The notes beneath the pieces are model-generated. The model saw only the letters and a list, made by a program, of their open reading frames with translations, ran no database searches and was not told the DNA's origin. DNA of 64,000 bases from Sanyastnella coralliicola. GTDB taxonomy: Bacteria > Bacteroidota > Bacteroidia > Flavobacteriales_D > Sanyastnellaceae. This document shows, in pieces, positions 47,337 through 56,716 of this stretch (positions are counted from its first letter, which is position 1; every line of letters starts with the position of its first letter). The position numbers and the translations under genes are program-made. The stretch covers positions 885,501 through 949,500 of the forward strand of contig NZ_CP132543.1 of assembly GCF_030845195.1 (NCBI RefSeq), written 5' to 3'.

Positions 47337-47996
47337 TTAGTGAGAAGCTGCTTCTCCTTCGTGGTCATGGTCGTGGTCACCTTCGTGATCGTGGTCATGC
47401 TCATGGCTCTCACCATCATGGTCATGCTCATGATCATGGTCTCCTTCCATCTCAGCTGGAGCTTCGTATCCTTCAATCACTACACCAGTAGCAGTAAATG
47501 CCATTTCGTACTTCTCTTCTGTGATCGCATCGATCTCTTCTTGAGGAGCATTGGCATCTTCTAGAAGGTGCTTTTGAAAGTCTACAGAAAGTGTGTCGTA
47601 GTAAGCATTTCCTGCGATGTAGCAGTCAAGCCCGTCAACACCTGTCTTCGGTACAAAGAACTCATGGTCACCCATGTATACCATCATTGGCTGTCCTTCA
47701 GCATCTTCTACTGACATCCAGCATCCCATTTTCTGGCAGCTCTCAACGATTTTTGCCTTGTAAACACCGTTCGTGTTTCCAGCTTCAACGTTTGATGCCA
47801 TCATAGCAACACCAGCAGCGCCAGTTGTATCGAAGTCTGCACCGTACATAGCAACTGCCATGGCTGGTGTTTCTTCCATTGTTTCTTGTTCGTGGTTGTG
47901 ATCTGCGTGATCACCGTGGTCATGACCGTCATGGTCGTGCGATCCGCCGCAAGCGTATAGTCCTGCAGCCAACGCGATAAAGAGTAACTTTTTCAT
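47337..47996 (-). CDS. DUF4920 lipoprotein with His-rich tails
   Basis: 219 residues from the ATG at 47996. Lipoprotein signal (LLFIALAAGLYAC). The mature N-terminus has HDHDGHDHGDHADHNH; the C-terminus has many His/Asp/Glu clusters (DHDHEHDHDGESHEHDHDHE). Between them is a DUF4920 domain with its KMGCWM motif and paired Cys. His/Asp tails can bind Zn, Cu, Ni or Co, so a metal-buffering or delivery role in the envelope is likely but not shown. The neighbours do not include a recognisable metal transporter. Confidence 0.85.
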   Translation of the reverse strand: MKKLLFIALAAGLYACGGSHDHDGHDHGDHADHNHEQETMEETPAMAVAMYGADFDTTGAAGVAMMASNVEAGNTNGVYKAKIVESCQKMGCWMSVEDAEGQPMMVYMGDHEFFVPKTGVDGLDCYIAGNAYYDTLSVDFQKHLLEDANAPQEEIDAITEEKYEMAFTATGVVIEGYEAPAEMEGDHDHEHDHDGESHEHDHDHEGDHDHDHEGEAASH

Positions 47997-48018
47997 TTTC
48001 GTCGCAAAAGATTTGCGG

Positions 48019-48026
48019 CAAATATA
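48019..48026 (-). promoter_or_regulatory. -7 box TATATTTG
   Basis: Exact TAnnTTTG, 22 nt before the DUF4920 lipoprotein start. Confidence 0.6.
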
Positions 48027-48065
48027 GAACAATGAACTTTCCTGAAACCTGAGGAATCGCAGGAA

Positions 48066-50102
48066 TTACATGCGGGTAATGGTGAATTCGGTTCTTCGGT
48101 TCTTCGCGCGCCCTTCTTCGGTTGAATTGTCTTCAATCGGACGGGTCTCTCCATAACCTTGGGCTGAGATTCTTTTCCCTGGAACTCCTTTCGATTCTAA
48201 GTATCCTTTGACCTCAAAGGCACGATCCATGGAAAGTGCGAGGTTATCAGCATCCCCACCTCGATCGTCGGTGTGTCCGCCAATCTCAATTGAGATGTTC
48301 GGATTCTCAATCAGGTACTGCGCAAAGGAGTCAAGAACCAGTTTAGATCCGCGGTTGATGTCTGAGCTATTCGTGGCGTAGAAAATATCAGGAATGATGA
48401 AGGGCTTGGAGCGCTTCACTTCTTCTGTTTTAACTTCCAACTTCACTACGCTTGGCGGAATCGGTTCGTCTTGATCAACCACGATGTGGGTGTTGAACGC
48501 GGCGTCTTTGGCCTTTACCTGTACCAAAACATCCTCGGCACGATCAACATTGACAATGGTAGCGTAGGCACCGTCGTCTTTATTGACTTCCACCACATCA
48601 ACTTCTTTGCTTTGTACGTAGTTGATTTCGATGCGGGCATCTTCTGGAACTCCCCCGTTTTCATCTTCGACCTTTCCTTTAAGGATGACTACTTTTTCAG
48701 GACGCGCGTCTTCAGGAAGCGGGAAGGAGTAGATATCGAGACCTCGTGAACCTCTCATTCTTCGGGAAGCAAAGTAGGCTTCTTCACCGTCTGAACTCAC
48801 AATCATCCCATGCTCATCGTCGTCAGAGTTGATCGGGGCGCCAATGTTTCTTGGTGAAGACCAGCTTCCATCGTCTTGTTGACGTGTGTACCAGATGTCA
48901 TAACCACCACCGCTCGGTTTACGATCGCTGGCAAAGTAGAGCGTATGACTATCTGAGTGCATGAAAGGAGCTTTGTCGTTGTACTCTGTGTTTATCTCAC
49001 CTTTGATTGGTTTCGCGGGTCCCCAAGAACCGTCTGGCATACGAGAGCTGTAGTAGATATCGGTGGAAGGGTTCCCGTTGCGATCAGGTTTACTATCGGC
49101 TCTCACTGTGGCGAAGTAGAGGGTCTTTCCATCACCACTTAATGACGGCTGACTTTCCCAACCGCTTTCGGTGTTGATGTTTTCTCCCAAGTCTTCTAGC
49201 GGTGCCCATTTGTAGACATTTTTACCTTGGGTTTCATCAAATGTATACTCGTATCGAGTTCTGAAAATGTCAATGTTTTCTGGGTTCCCTGGAGCAGGAT
49301 TTCGCTTCGCAATGTACAATTCACGGTTGTCAACCGAGATACTTGCACCTCCGTAGTTATCTCCCATGTTAAAGGGTTGAGGTAGCGCATCACCACCGTC
49401 AAAATCAGCATTGATGTTCGTTCGGTGACTCCAGGTGAATTCTTCCACTTGACGACTCACAAGATCACCTTTTGCCTTTTTCATGAACTTCCGTGTGTAG
49501 AACATGATTTCGCCATCTGGCGATAGGGCAGGGAGGTAATCGTCATTTACCGAAGAAACGCCATCAACGGTCATAATGTCGAGTTCTCCATCGTTTCTGT
49601 AATAATCGTTGTAGAACTGAACATACGGCAGGGCTCCTTGCACTTCCTCGTATTTCTTGTCGTAATCACGATCAAATTTCGAGGGGTCATCGTCAGGGAA
49701 GTGAATGAATCTGTCAAAGGCATCCAGGGCCTCTTCATAGCGCTGTTCGGCGTAGTAAATCGCTCCAAGGAAGTACCAAAGTTCACTGTGGTATTCATCA
49801 CAGCGTTCTTTTACTCTTTCGAAATATGATTCAGCTTGACCAAAGCTTGCGTTTCCGCGTTTAGCGATCTTAAAAGCCGATTCTCCCAAACGCATTAGAC
49901 AGGGCAGACAATTCTCGTCTTCTTCTAAGGCTTCTTCCATGAAACCTCGTCGCTTATCACTGTCGTACTTCTTTTTGTCCTGTGACTTTTCAATCAGCTT
50001 CTGGACTTTCGGTCCGGGTTCATAATCGCATTCATCTTGTCCGGAAACTCCGGTTGTGAAGAGGAAAAAGGATAGTACCAGGAAAAGTGTTGCTCTCATC
50101 AT
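48066..50102 (-). CDS. OmpA-family protein with TPR and PD40 propeller (PorE-like)
   Basis: 678 residues; start at 50102 (or 50099). Signal peptide (to GVSGQ). Order: TPRs (about 30-140), PD40/WD40-like beta propeller (about 160-470; LPALSPDGEIMFYT, GKTLYFAT, LYFASDRKP, EEAYFASRRM), a carboxypeptidase-regulatory-like domain (VILKGKVEDENGGVP), then an OmpA C-terminal peptidoglycan-binding domain (ISIEIGGHTDDRG, YGETRP, NRRTEFTITR). This matches the T9SS protein PorE (PG1058) layout, but similar proteins exist outside T9SS. No other T9SS machinery gene is nearby. Follows the AsmA gene by 28 bp. Confidence 0.9.
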   Translation of the reverse strand: MMRATLFLVLSFFLFTTGVSGQDECDYEPGPKVQKLIEKSQDKKKYDSDKRRGFMEEALEEDENCLPCLMRLGESAFKIAKRGNASFGQAESYFERVKERCDEYHSELWYFLGAIYYAEQRYEEALDAFDRFIHFPDDDPSKFDRDYDKKYEEVQGALPYVQFYNDYYRNDGELDIMTVDGVSSVNDDYLPALSPDGEIMFYTRKFMKKAKGDLVSRQVEEFTWSHRTNINADFDGGDALPQPFNMGDNYGGASISVDNRELYIAKRNPAPGNPENIDIFRTRYEYTFDETQGKNVYKWAPLEDLGENINTESGWESQPSLSGDGKTLYFATVRADSKPDRNGNPSTDIYYSSRMPDGSWGPAKPIKGEINTEYNDKAPFMHSDSHTLYFASDRKPSGGGYDIWYTRQQDDGSWSSPRNIGAPINSDDDEHGMIVSSDGEEAYFASRRMRGSRGLDIYSFPLPEDARPEKVVILKGKVEDENGGVPEDARIEINYVQSKEVDVVEVNKDDGAYATIVNVDRAEDVLVQVKAKDAAFNTHIVVDQDEPIPPSVVKLEVKTEEVKRSKPFIIPDIFYATNSSDINRGSKLVLDSFAQYLIENPNISIEIGGHTDDRGGDADNLALSMDRAFEVKGYLESKGVPGKRISAQGYGETRPIEDNSTEEGRAKNRRTEFTITRM

Positions 50103-50130
50103 CTCAAATACAAACGCAAGATTGGTGCCA

Positions 50131-52965
50131 TTACTGTGCTTCAGCAGCTGCAATTTTTGCATCTGCTTGCTCTTGGGCTTTTTGTAGAATTTCATCTGCT
50201 TTCTTCTGGGCTTCTACTATAGCTTTCGCATGTACATTGTCAGCTTCTTGGCGCAATTTATCTGCCGCGAGCTTTTTAGCCGCCTTTTCGAAAGGATTTT
50301 TTGCACTGTCTTCTACTTTTTGTGCCTCTTCGTATGCTTTTGCCTTGAGTTCGTCAGCGGTTTTTTTGGCATCGGATAAGAGCTGATCAGCTTGGGCTTG
50401 TGCATCAGCCATCAACTGGTCTGCTTCTTCTTTGGCCTTGGCAATAGCTTCTTCCTTTGCATTGTCAATTTGCTCTTCGACAGCTTCCTCCACTGCTTCA
50501 ATCACCTGTTCTTTGATCTCTTCCTTTTGCTCTTGGATTAAATCGCCGTAATTCCCTGCAACCTTTGGTTTGTCCATGGTTCCGGTAATCTTCATGCTGA
50601 CTGGAATGGTGGTGCCCACGTTGATATTACTGCCCACTTTGTCATTGATCGATTGCAGAAGATTTGACGCTTGACTCCCCAGGTTTCCGGGTAATTTATC
50701 CGCAGGGACATCCATTTTCATGCGGTAATCAAGTTCCTGTGAGAAGCTCATACTACCTTCAATCTCTGTTGGAATTCCTTCAAGTTTGATCGTAAATGGA
50801 TCAACGAAAACACGTCCGTTTTCGAAACGGTAGGAGATGTTGACATCATCAATGGTCTGTTTTGCCAAACGATCGATTCCCAATTCGCCGGCGACCTTAT
50901 TAAGTGGTTCGAATTTTTCCACGTAAACACTGGCCGTTTGCATACCTCCGCCTCCATTGATGGATTCTTCAATAGGTTCCATGGCTGCATTCAACGCACA
51001 ATCCAGGTGCATGTTGGTACTAAAGCTTCCGAGGCAGCTCTTAGCGATGGGAGCGAGTTTCTCGATGGTTCCAAAGGCCTCTGCGGTCTCCTTGATGTTG
51101 AAGTTTTGGATACCGAAGTCCATGTTCAAAAGAGCATCCGCTGGCTTTGAATCATAACTTCCATCGAGCACGACGCTTCCTCCTAGCATGTCGAGCTCAA
51201 CTCCAGACATGTAAGCTACTTGGTCCCGCAGTTTCATTTTCCCAGAACCATTCGAAATCTCGATGTCGTCATACAGTACATTGTCAAAGGCGAGATCCAA
51301 TTCAAAATCAATATTCCCAGGTAACTCAATCTTTCCAACCTCTGACTCTCCTTCTCCTTCTCCTTCTGATTCTGATTCTAATTCTTCCGTTTCTTCACTC
51401 ATGAATTCATTCAGATCCATCATGCCGGAACGGACGTCAAAATTTCCGGTGAGCATAGAGTCACGAAGCGCATAATCAAGGTAATTGGTGATCAGACCTT
51501 CGGCCTTTATGTCTGTTTTTCCCACCATGGCGTTGAAGCCACTTAACTCAATATGTTGCGGCGAGAAGTTGAAATAGGCGCTTCTAATATCCATGTCGTA
51601 TGGCAAGCTATCGCTGGAATAGGTGAGATCTAAAAAGACCATTTCTCCTGCAGCGGTGAAATCGTTGTATCGCTCTTCCTCAATGGCAGACATACGTCCT
51701 TTGAGTTGGACATCAGCGTTAATAGAACCTGTAAGTTCATCACCTTCTTCCAATGGAATAACCTCGCTTAAGGATTCGAAATTGACTTTTGCCTTTACAT
51801 CGCAATCGACCAATGGATCAGTATACGGGTTGGCCACATGAAGCTTAAGGTCTACAGGATTATTGGCCATTTCCATGTAGAATTGGTTGATGTCAACGGT
51901 GAGTGCGTCGTGATCAATCCCTTGAGTGGCATCAATGACAGCATCGATGACAATGTTTTCTACACCTTGTGGCATATCAGGGTAGTTGAAGCTTCCATCT
52001 GCTACACTCAAATTCAATCCAAACCCTGGCATAGAGGTATCACTGAGTATCCCGCGAATAAATCCATTGAGATCCATCCTTCCTGCAGCTTGAACCCCCG
52101 CCAAATCATGGGCGAAGTCTGCGGGTACCATTGATAAAAGGTGGATGATCTCAGCCCCAGGAGCCGCGAAGTCGATGTCCATCTCGATATCGTCTGTTGG
52201 CATGGCCACATATCCATCCGCTTGAAGTGTGAGCTCGTTGATTTTTAGCTCGTTCTCCTTGAAGGTGTATTTACTTTTCGCGTTGTCAATCTCCAGATCG
52301 GCCTTAAGGTCAATGGGAGCGCTGTTGATGTACCTGCTTCCGTCGTAAACAAGGTCAAGCTGTTCAATGGTTGTGTTCGTTGCCAGCGTAAATAGTACAT
52401 CGGAGAAATTTCCACTTCCTTCGTGGTCAAGGTCAACCACTTGTATATCCATTGGTAACGTATGATCTACGTATGAGATACTGCCATTTTCAATGGAGTA
52501 AGAGGTGAGCTCAAGTCCAAATCCACCATTTTCTGCAGACTCAACATCTTCGCTGTTTTCCGAATCCTCACTCGGTTTCGCAATGTCATAGTTGGCACTT
52601 CCATCGGCCATAACCAAAACATTGATTTTAGGATCGATTAGGGAGATTTCTTTGACGGCAATCGTATCTCCGAAAAGGCTCATGACATCCACCGTAGCGA
52701 TGATTTGCTTGGCATCAACCAGCTTAAGTCCTTCGAATTCATCTAATCCAGTAATGGAAAGCTCTTCGAGATCGACGGTTAGGTTCGGGAAGTCACTAAT
52801 AAGTGATAGTGAAACGTCATTAAATGCGAGCTCAGCAGTGAGATTGTCATTCGCAAGATTGATGACCTCTTCTTGGATTCGACCTTTGAAGATCATTGGT
52901 AAAGCAATGATCGCAACAATCAACAGAAGGAAGACTACCAGGACAATACGCAGGAATTTTTTCAT
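50131..52965 (-). CDS. AsmA-family protein with long coiled-coil tail
   Basis: 944 residues. N-terminal membrane helix (FLRIVLVVFLLLIVAIIAL), then an AsmA N-domain (about 25-180) and AsmA-like repeating beta region to about residue 790 (LEGIPTEIEGSMSFSQEL). AsmA-like proteins are bridge-like lipid transporters between inner and outer membranes. After this comes about 150 residues of Ala/Glu/Lys-rich helix (KEEAIAKAKEEADQLMADAQ), a tail not typical of the family. It resembles the coiled-coil gene at 15082. First gene of an operon with the OmpA protein. Confidence 0.88.
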   Translation of the reverse strand: MKKFLRIVLVVFLLLIVAIIALPMIFKGRIQEEVINLANDNLTAELAFNDVSLSLISDFPNLTVDLEELSITGLDEFEGLKLVDAKQIIATVDVMSLFGDTIAVKEISLIDPKINVLVMADGSANYDIAKPSEDSENSEDVESAENGGFGLELTSYSIENGSISYVDHTLPMDIQVVDLDHEGSGNFSDVLFTLATNTTIEQLDLVYDGSRYINSAPIDLKADLEIDNAKSKYTFKENELKINELTLQADGYVAMPTDDIEMDIDFAAPGAEIIHLLSMVPADFAHDLAGVQAAGRMDLNGFIRGILSDTSMPGFGLNLSVADGSFNYPDMPQGVENIVIDAVIDATQGIDHDALTVDINQFYMEMANNPVDLKLHVANPYTDPLVDCDVKAKVNFESLSEVIPLEEGDELTGSINADVQLKGRMSAIEEERYNDFTAAGEMVFLDLTYSSDSLPYDMDIRSAYFNFSPQHIELSGFNAMVGKTDIKAEGLITNYLDYALRDSMLTGNFDVRSGMMDLNEFMSEETEELESESEGEGEGESEVGKIELPGNIDFELDLAFDNVLYDDIEISNGSGKMKLRDQVAYMSGVELDMLGGSVVLDGSYDSKPADALLNMDFGIQNFNIKETAEAFGTIEKLAPIAKSCLGSFSTNMHLDCALNAAMEPIEESINGGGGMQTASVYVEKFEPLNKVAGELGIDRLAKQTIDDVNISYRFENGRVFVDPFTIKLEGIPTEIEGSMSFSQELDYRMKMDVPADKLPGNLGSQASNLLQSINDKVGSNINVGTTIPVSMKITGTMDKPKVAGNYGDLIQEQKEEIKEQVIEAVEEAVEEQIDNAKEEAIAKAKEEADQLMADAQAQADQLLSDAKKTADELKAKAYEEAQKVEDSAKNPFEKAAKKLAADKLRQEADNVHAKAIVEAQKKADEILQKAQEQADAKIAAAEAQ

Positions 52966-52981
52966 AGGATAGATCTTACAT

Positions 52982-52989
52982 CAAAGGTA
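52982..52989 (-). promoter_or_regulatory. -7 box TACCTTTG
   Basis: Exact TAnnTTTG, 16 nt before the AsmA start on the minus strand. Confidence 0.6.
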
Positions 52990-53140
52990 AAGTTTCGGAG
53001 AGGGATATACTTCTAAAATTCTTGAAAAAGACAAGCGAATAACAGCTGATTATAATCAGGCTTTTCTAGATGTTAAAAGCTTTTGGTAAGAAATACGTTC
53101 TTGTAGAAACCCTATATTGCAAATACCAAAAACTACGAGC

Positions 53141-55435
53141 TTGAGACATCTGATAGCTAGAGCACTTTGCCTTGTTCTTTTCTTAGGAAGCGTATTTACT
53201 TCCAACGCCCAACAAAGTTTTGAATACACCCCTCTGGTTTCCAGTGGTGAACTTCCTGAGGAGTTGATCTTGGGCTACACAGAAATTCTCGCTAAGCGAG
53301 AAGAAGCGCAAGAGGGTATTGCCGGTGAGAATCTTCGTCGTTCAACGGAGAAGTTTATTGAACGTTCGACATTTTCAACCACTTCGCTACTTGGAAGTGG
53401 ATTTGTACTATTCAACGATCCGATCTCGAACTACCTGAATGAGATTAAAGATCATTTGCTAAAGGATACCCCTGAAGATCAGGAACGAATCCAGATTTAC
53501 TTAATGCGCCAAACAGAAGCGAACGCCTTCGCAACAGAGATTGGTGCCATTTTCGTCACTACGGGTCTAGTGGCAGAAGTCGAGAATGAAGCTCAGCTTG
53601 CCTTCATTATCGCCCACGAAATCACGCACGTTAAGCGTAACCACATTGTCAACTCGTTCAAAAACGAAAATCAGAAACTGAAGCGTAGCAATCGTATCTA
53701 TACACAAGTACTAGACGAACTCTCTGCCTACAGTAAGGAGCTAGAACTTGAGTCTGACGGACTAGGTTTTGAGTTGTTTGCGAATGCCGGGTATGATTTA
53801 GAAGAAGCAGTGAACACCATGGATGTATTGCAATTCTCTTACTTGCCCTTAGACGAGGTTCCATTCCATTTGAATGACTTCGACGGAGACCTTCGTATTC
53901 CAGATATCCTGTATCCTGATTCTATTAAAGAGATTGATCTTGACGGTGACCTTGCTGATGATTCGCGTAGTACGCACCCGAACCTTTCTACTCGTCGTGA
54001 TGCTCTCTACGACTTGATGGATTACGAAGAGAATTCGAACAAAGGGGTGATCTATCAATTTGACCAAAGTCGTTTCAATGACCTTCGCTACCAAGCACGA
54101 ATGGAGTCTCTAAAGATGATGCTTGGCGACGCTCGATACACCGAGGTTTACCATGAAACGTGCGTGCTGGAAAGCATTTATGGGAATAATAAAGACATCC
54201 AGCGATTCCGAGCTAAGTCACTTTATGGAATGGCGAAGTACAAACTGCATGATTTGTGGTACACAAGCAGACTTGATTACGACGATGCACAGGGCGAACT
54301 GTCTGTTTCGGCATTCTTCTTCGATGAGATCAGTGAAGAAGCAGCTTTGAGTTTAGCGGCGTACGACATGTATAATTACATGAACGAATACCCAGATGAT
54401 GAATTCATGAAAACCCTGACTGAGGATATCATGATTGAATACCGTTTGAATGGTCCTTCGTTGGATGACGCATTGGCCTTATCTGCTTTTGATGAGCCTG
54501 AAGAGGAGGAAGAGGAAGAAGGAGAAGAAGAGGAAGAGGAGAAAGTAGAAGAAGTAGAGCGAGAGATGACCAAGTTAGAACGTCTGCGTGCGGAGCGCGA
54601 GGCCAAGCGCAGTGGAGGAGTATCAGAAGACTCAACCGGCACAAAATCTGCCGTGCTTAATGAAGAGAACTTTCACCTAGCTCTATTCGGGAGGCTTTCG
54701 CTTGATTCGGCTTTCGTCTCGTTTTATAATAGCCTCGAAGAACGTGCTAAAGAAGAAGAAGAAGAGCGCGATGATCGCGAAAACTTCTTTGAGAACGATT
54801 GGTACACCTTTAAGGCAAATCAGAATAGACAAAAGGCGAGAAAAGGTCTTCAGCGTGACCTCGAAAACCCTGTCTTTGTGAACCCATTCTTCTACAAGTA
54901 CGACAAGGATTTTGATAGCGATGCCCACAACTCTGGGGTATACGAAGAACGCGTCCACGCTTCTTACCAGCGAATGAATGATGAGTTCGGACTGAAGCAC
55001 ACGCTCCTATCAGAACATCAGATTGATTTAGATGTGACCACGATGAATCGAATCAGCCTATTGAACGACTGGTTCTTCGAAAGACTCAATCATGGAAACA
55101 TCCCTATGATTCCGTTGAATGCTGAATACGTATGGGAATATCCAGATACCTTCGAAACGGAAGCCTTTGTTTTCACTGGAGTCTTGTCTTACCGTCAACC
55201 TCAGCATATTGATCCATTGACATGGGTGTACAGTGCACTGTTGTACCCATTGCTTCCATTAACTATTCTTGCAGCTTCTCGTCCGAGATGGACCGTAGAA
55301 GTGCCTACCATGGCATTTGATCTTCGAAGCGGAGATTGTCTGCTAAATCAAAACTTCACTTACCAACAGAGACTGAATGATATTGGCGTAACCAGGATTG
55401 TTCATGACAGCATGAGTCAATTAATCGCTAAATAG
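53141..55435 (+). CDS. M48-family zinc metalloprotease, large form
   Basis: 764 residues from a TTG at 53141, which puts the signal peptide (LRHLIARALCLVLF...SNAQ) first; no ATG precedes the signal, and another TTG at 53117 overlaps a -7-like box (TATATTGC). Peptidase motif HEITH (about residue 160) with the downstream Glu in ELELESDGLGFE, which fits the third zinc ligand. Members act as BepA/LoiP-type envelope quality-control proteases. The C-terminal half is long, with a Glu-rich stretch (EEEEEEEGEEEEEE near 460) and a final domain of unknown function. Forms a unit with the next gene. Confidence 0.87.
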   Translation: MRHLIARALCLVLFLGSVFTSNAQQSFEYTPLVSSGELPEELILGYTEILAKREEAQEGIAGENLRRSTEKFIERSTFSTTSLLGSGFVLFNDPISNYLNEIKDHLLKDTPEDQERIQIYLMRQTEANAFATEIGAIFVTTGLVAEVENEAQLAFIIAHEITHVKRNHIVNSFKNENQKLKRSNRIYTQVLDELSAYSKELELESDGLGFELFANAGYDLEEAVNTMDVLQFSYLPLDEVPFHLNDFDGDLRIPDILYPDSIKEIDLDGDLADDSRSTHPNLSTRRDALYDLMDYEENSNKGVIYQFDQSRFNDLRYQARMESLKMMLGDARYTEVYHETCVLESIYGNNKDIQRFRAKSLYGMAKYKLHDLWYTSRLDYDDAQGELSVSAFFFDEISEEAALSLAAYDMYNYMNEYPDDEFMKTLTEDIMIEYRLNGPSLDDALALSAFDEPEEEEEEEGEEEEEEKVEEVEREMTKLERLRAEREAKRSGGVSEDSTGTKSAVLNEENFHLALFGRLSLDSAFVSFYNSLEERAKEEEEERDDRENFFENDWYTFKANQNRQKARKGLQRDLENPVFVNPFFYKYDKDFDSDAHNSGVYEERVHASYQRMNDEFGLKHTLLSEHQIDLDVTTMNRISLLNDWFFERLNHGNIPMIPLNAEYVWEYPDTFETEAFVFTGVLSYRQPQHIDPLTWVYSALLYPLLPLTILAASRPRWTVEVPTMAFDLRSGDCLLNQNFTYQQRLNDIGVTRIVHDSMSQLIAK

Positions 55436-55442
55436 TAGAAGG

Positions 55443-56168
55443 ATGAAAAGTGAAGAAATGAAAAGTAGGCTATTTAGGGTTGTGGCGTTGTCTGTGTTGG
55501 TATTGTCCATGGCATCTACTGCTCAGAGTCAAGTAACCGGGTATATAGGGAAGCGATTTTCGGTTGGTGTCACCGGGGCTTGGACGCCTACAGACGGAGT
55601 TAATCTCCTTGATGGTCCTACTTTACCTGTGGAACTAGATGCTGCCTATTGCATGAACAGAAGATCTGAAGTGGCAGTGTTTTACCGACGAATGAAATAT
55701 AAAACTTGGATGATTGATTTCGGGGATTTGAGAGAAGATGTTGATTCTCGTGGTCAAGATATCGGAGTGGAGATTCGAACCTATTTTTCTCGATTTAACG
55801 CGCCCATAGGTTGGGGAATCGCATACGGAATAAGTCGATTCTCAGCATCGTACCAAACGGCAAGTGGTGGGACTACAGTTGATATTAGGAGAAGTCAAGG
55901 CTTTGAATGGACTGAGTACAACCTTGAGAACATAGAATTGAAAGGAACAAGTGTTCATGCTGGATTGCATTGTTCTTTCCCTATTTCTGAACAAATATTC
56001 GCAGCTATTCGCACCATGGTTCGCCTTGACGTGAGTAACGACACCCAAATTGGCGTGCAATCCTCAGACGCTCGTGAAGTGGTGGGATCGCAATCCTTTG
56101 AATACAGCAACAACTATAGACGCGCAAACCTAGCCACTCTAGGTTTAAGTGTTCGCTACGCGTTTTAG
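55443..56168 (+). CDS. Outer-membrane beta-barrel-like protein
   Basis: 241 residues; the start at 55443 follows AGAAGG, an in-frame ATG at 55458 is also possible. Signal peptide (to STAQSQ). Alternating strands and a C-terminal aromatic residue (LATLGLSVRYAF) suggest a small barrel. 7 bp after the M48 gene, so they are coupled; it may be a client or partner of that protease. Overlaps the convergent gene by 4 bp. Confidence 0.75.
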   Translation: MKSEEMKSRLFRVVALSVLVLSMASTAQSQVTGYIGKRFSVGVTGAWTPTDGVNLLDGPTLPVELDAAYCMNRRSEVAVFYRRMKYKTWMIDFGDLREDVDSRGQDIGVEIRTYFSRFNAPIGWGIAYGISRFSASYQTASGGTTVDIRRSQGFEWTEYNLENIELKGTSVHAGLHCSFPISEQIFAAIRTMVRLDVSNDTQIGVQSSDAREVVGSQSFEYSNNYRRANLATLGLSVRYAF

Positions 56169-56581
56169 GAAAAGGAAGGAATCAAAGCACCTAGCATACT
56201 AAAGTTCCGATCAGAACCGCTGGTCTCATTCGATTTGTTCGATGAAGACTCGGCATGCAATACTGTTTCTTCTCCATTCGATTGATAGAAGGAAAGCTCC
56301 CATTCTTTCAGCACGGGTGCCTGAGCAGTCAGATGAGTGAGGTCTTGAGCTGATCGCTGATCGCCTTCACCATTGATGCTGAGTTTGTAAGCCACTTTTT
56401 GACCGACCTCTAAAATAGGAGTCACGTGTTCGCTGACCTTACCCAGTTGGATAAGCAGTGTTTTGTAAACTTGAATGTCTGGGGTGTCAGATTTGATAAA
56501 CTCTTCCAGGAACTTCTGATTTAGTTGAAACCAGCTCCAGAACTCGGCTACAGCACGACGTTTTCTTCTCTTCGCGAACAA
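56165..56581 (-). CDS. Hypothetical protein
   Basis: 138 residues from a TTG at 56581. No ATG gives a longer form. It starts very basic (MFAKRRKRRA), has a helical part with WSWFQLNQKFLEEFI, then a region with ILEVGQKVAYKLSING and WELSFYQSNGEE. No signal peptide, no recognised family; intracellular by default. It faces the barrel gene with a 4-bp overlap of stop codons. The TTG start and short length lower confidence, though the frame is open and codon use looks like the neighbours. Confidence 0.55.
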   Translation of the reverse strand: MFAKRRKRRAVAEFWSWFQLNQKFLEEFIKSDTPDIQVYKTLLIQLGKVSEHVTPILEVGQKVAYKLSINGEGDQRSAQDLTHLTAQAPVLKEWELSFYQSNGEETVLHAESSSNKSNETSGSDRNFSMLGALIPSFS

Positions 56582-56703
56582 GGCAGTTGATGTTAATGGT
56601 CAAGACTTGCGAAGTTACGAATAACAATAGGATTCTCTTTTTTGGAATTATCAACATCGCCTTCCTCGAATTTCTTGCAAAAGGAGGATTGATCTTTTCT
56701 CTC

Positions 56704-56711
56704 TAGTTTTG
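56704..56711 (+). promoter_or_regulatory. -7 box TAGTTTTG next to the start codon
   Basis: Exact TAnnTTTG with 5 nt before the ATG at 56717; second candidate leaderless gene. Confidence 0.6.
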
Positions 56712-56716
56712 CCCTC

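Noticed and set aside
47341-47450. Tandem DNA repeat in the DUF4920 gene
   Set aside because: The pattern comes from His/Asp codons in a protein tail, not from a DNA repeat element.
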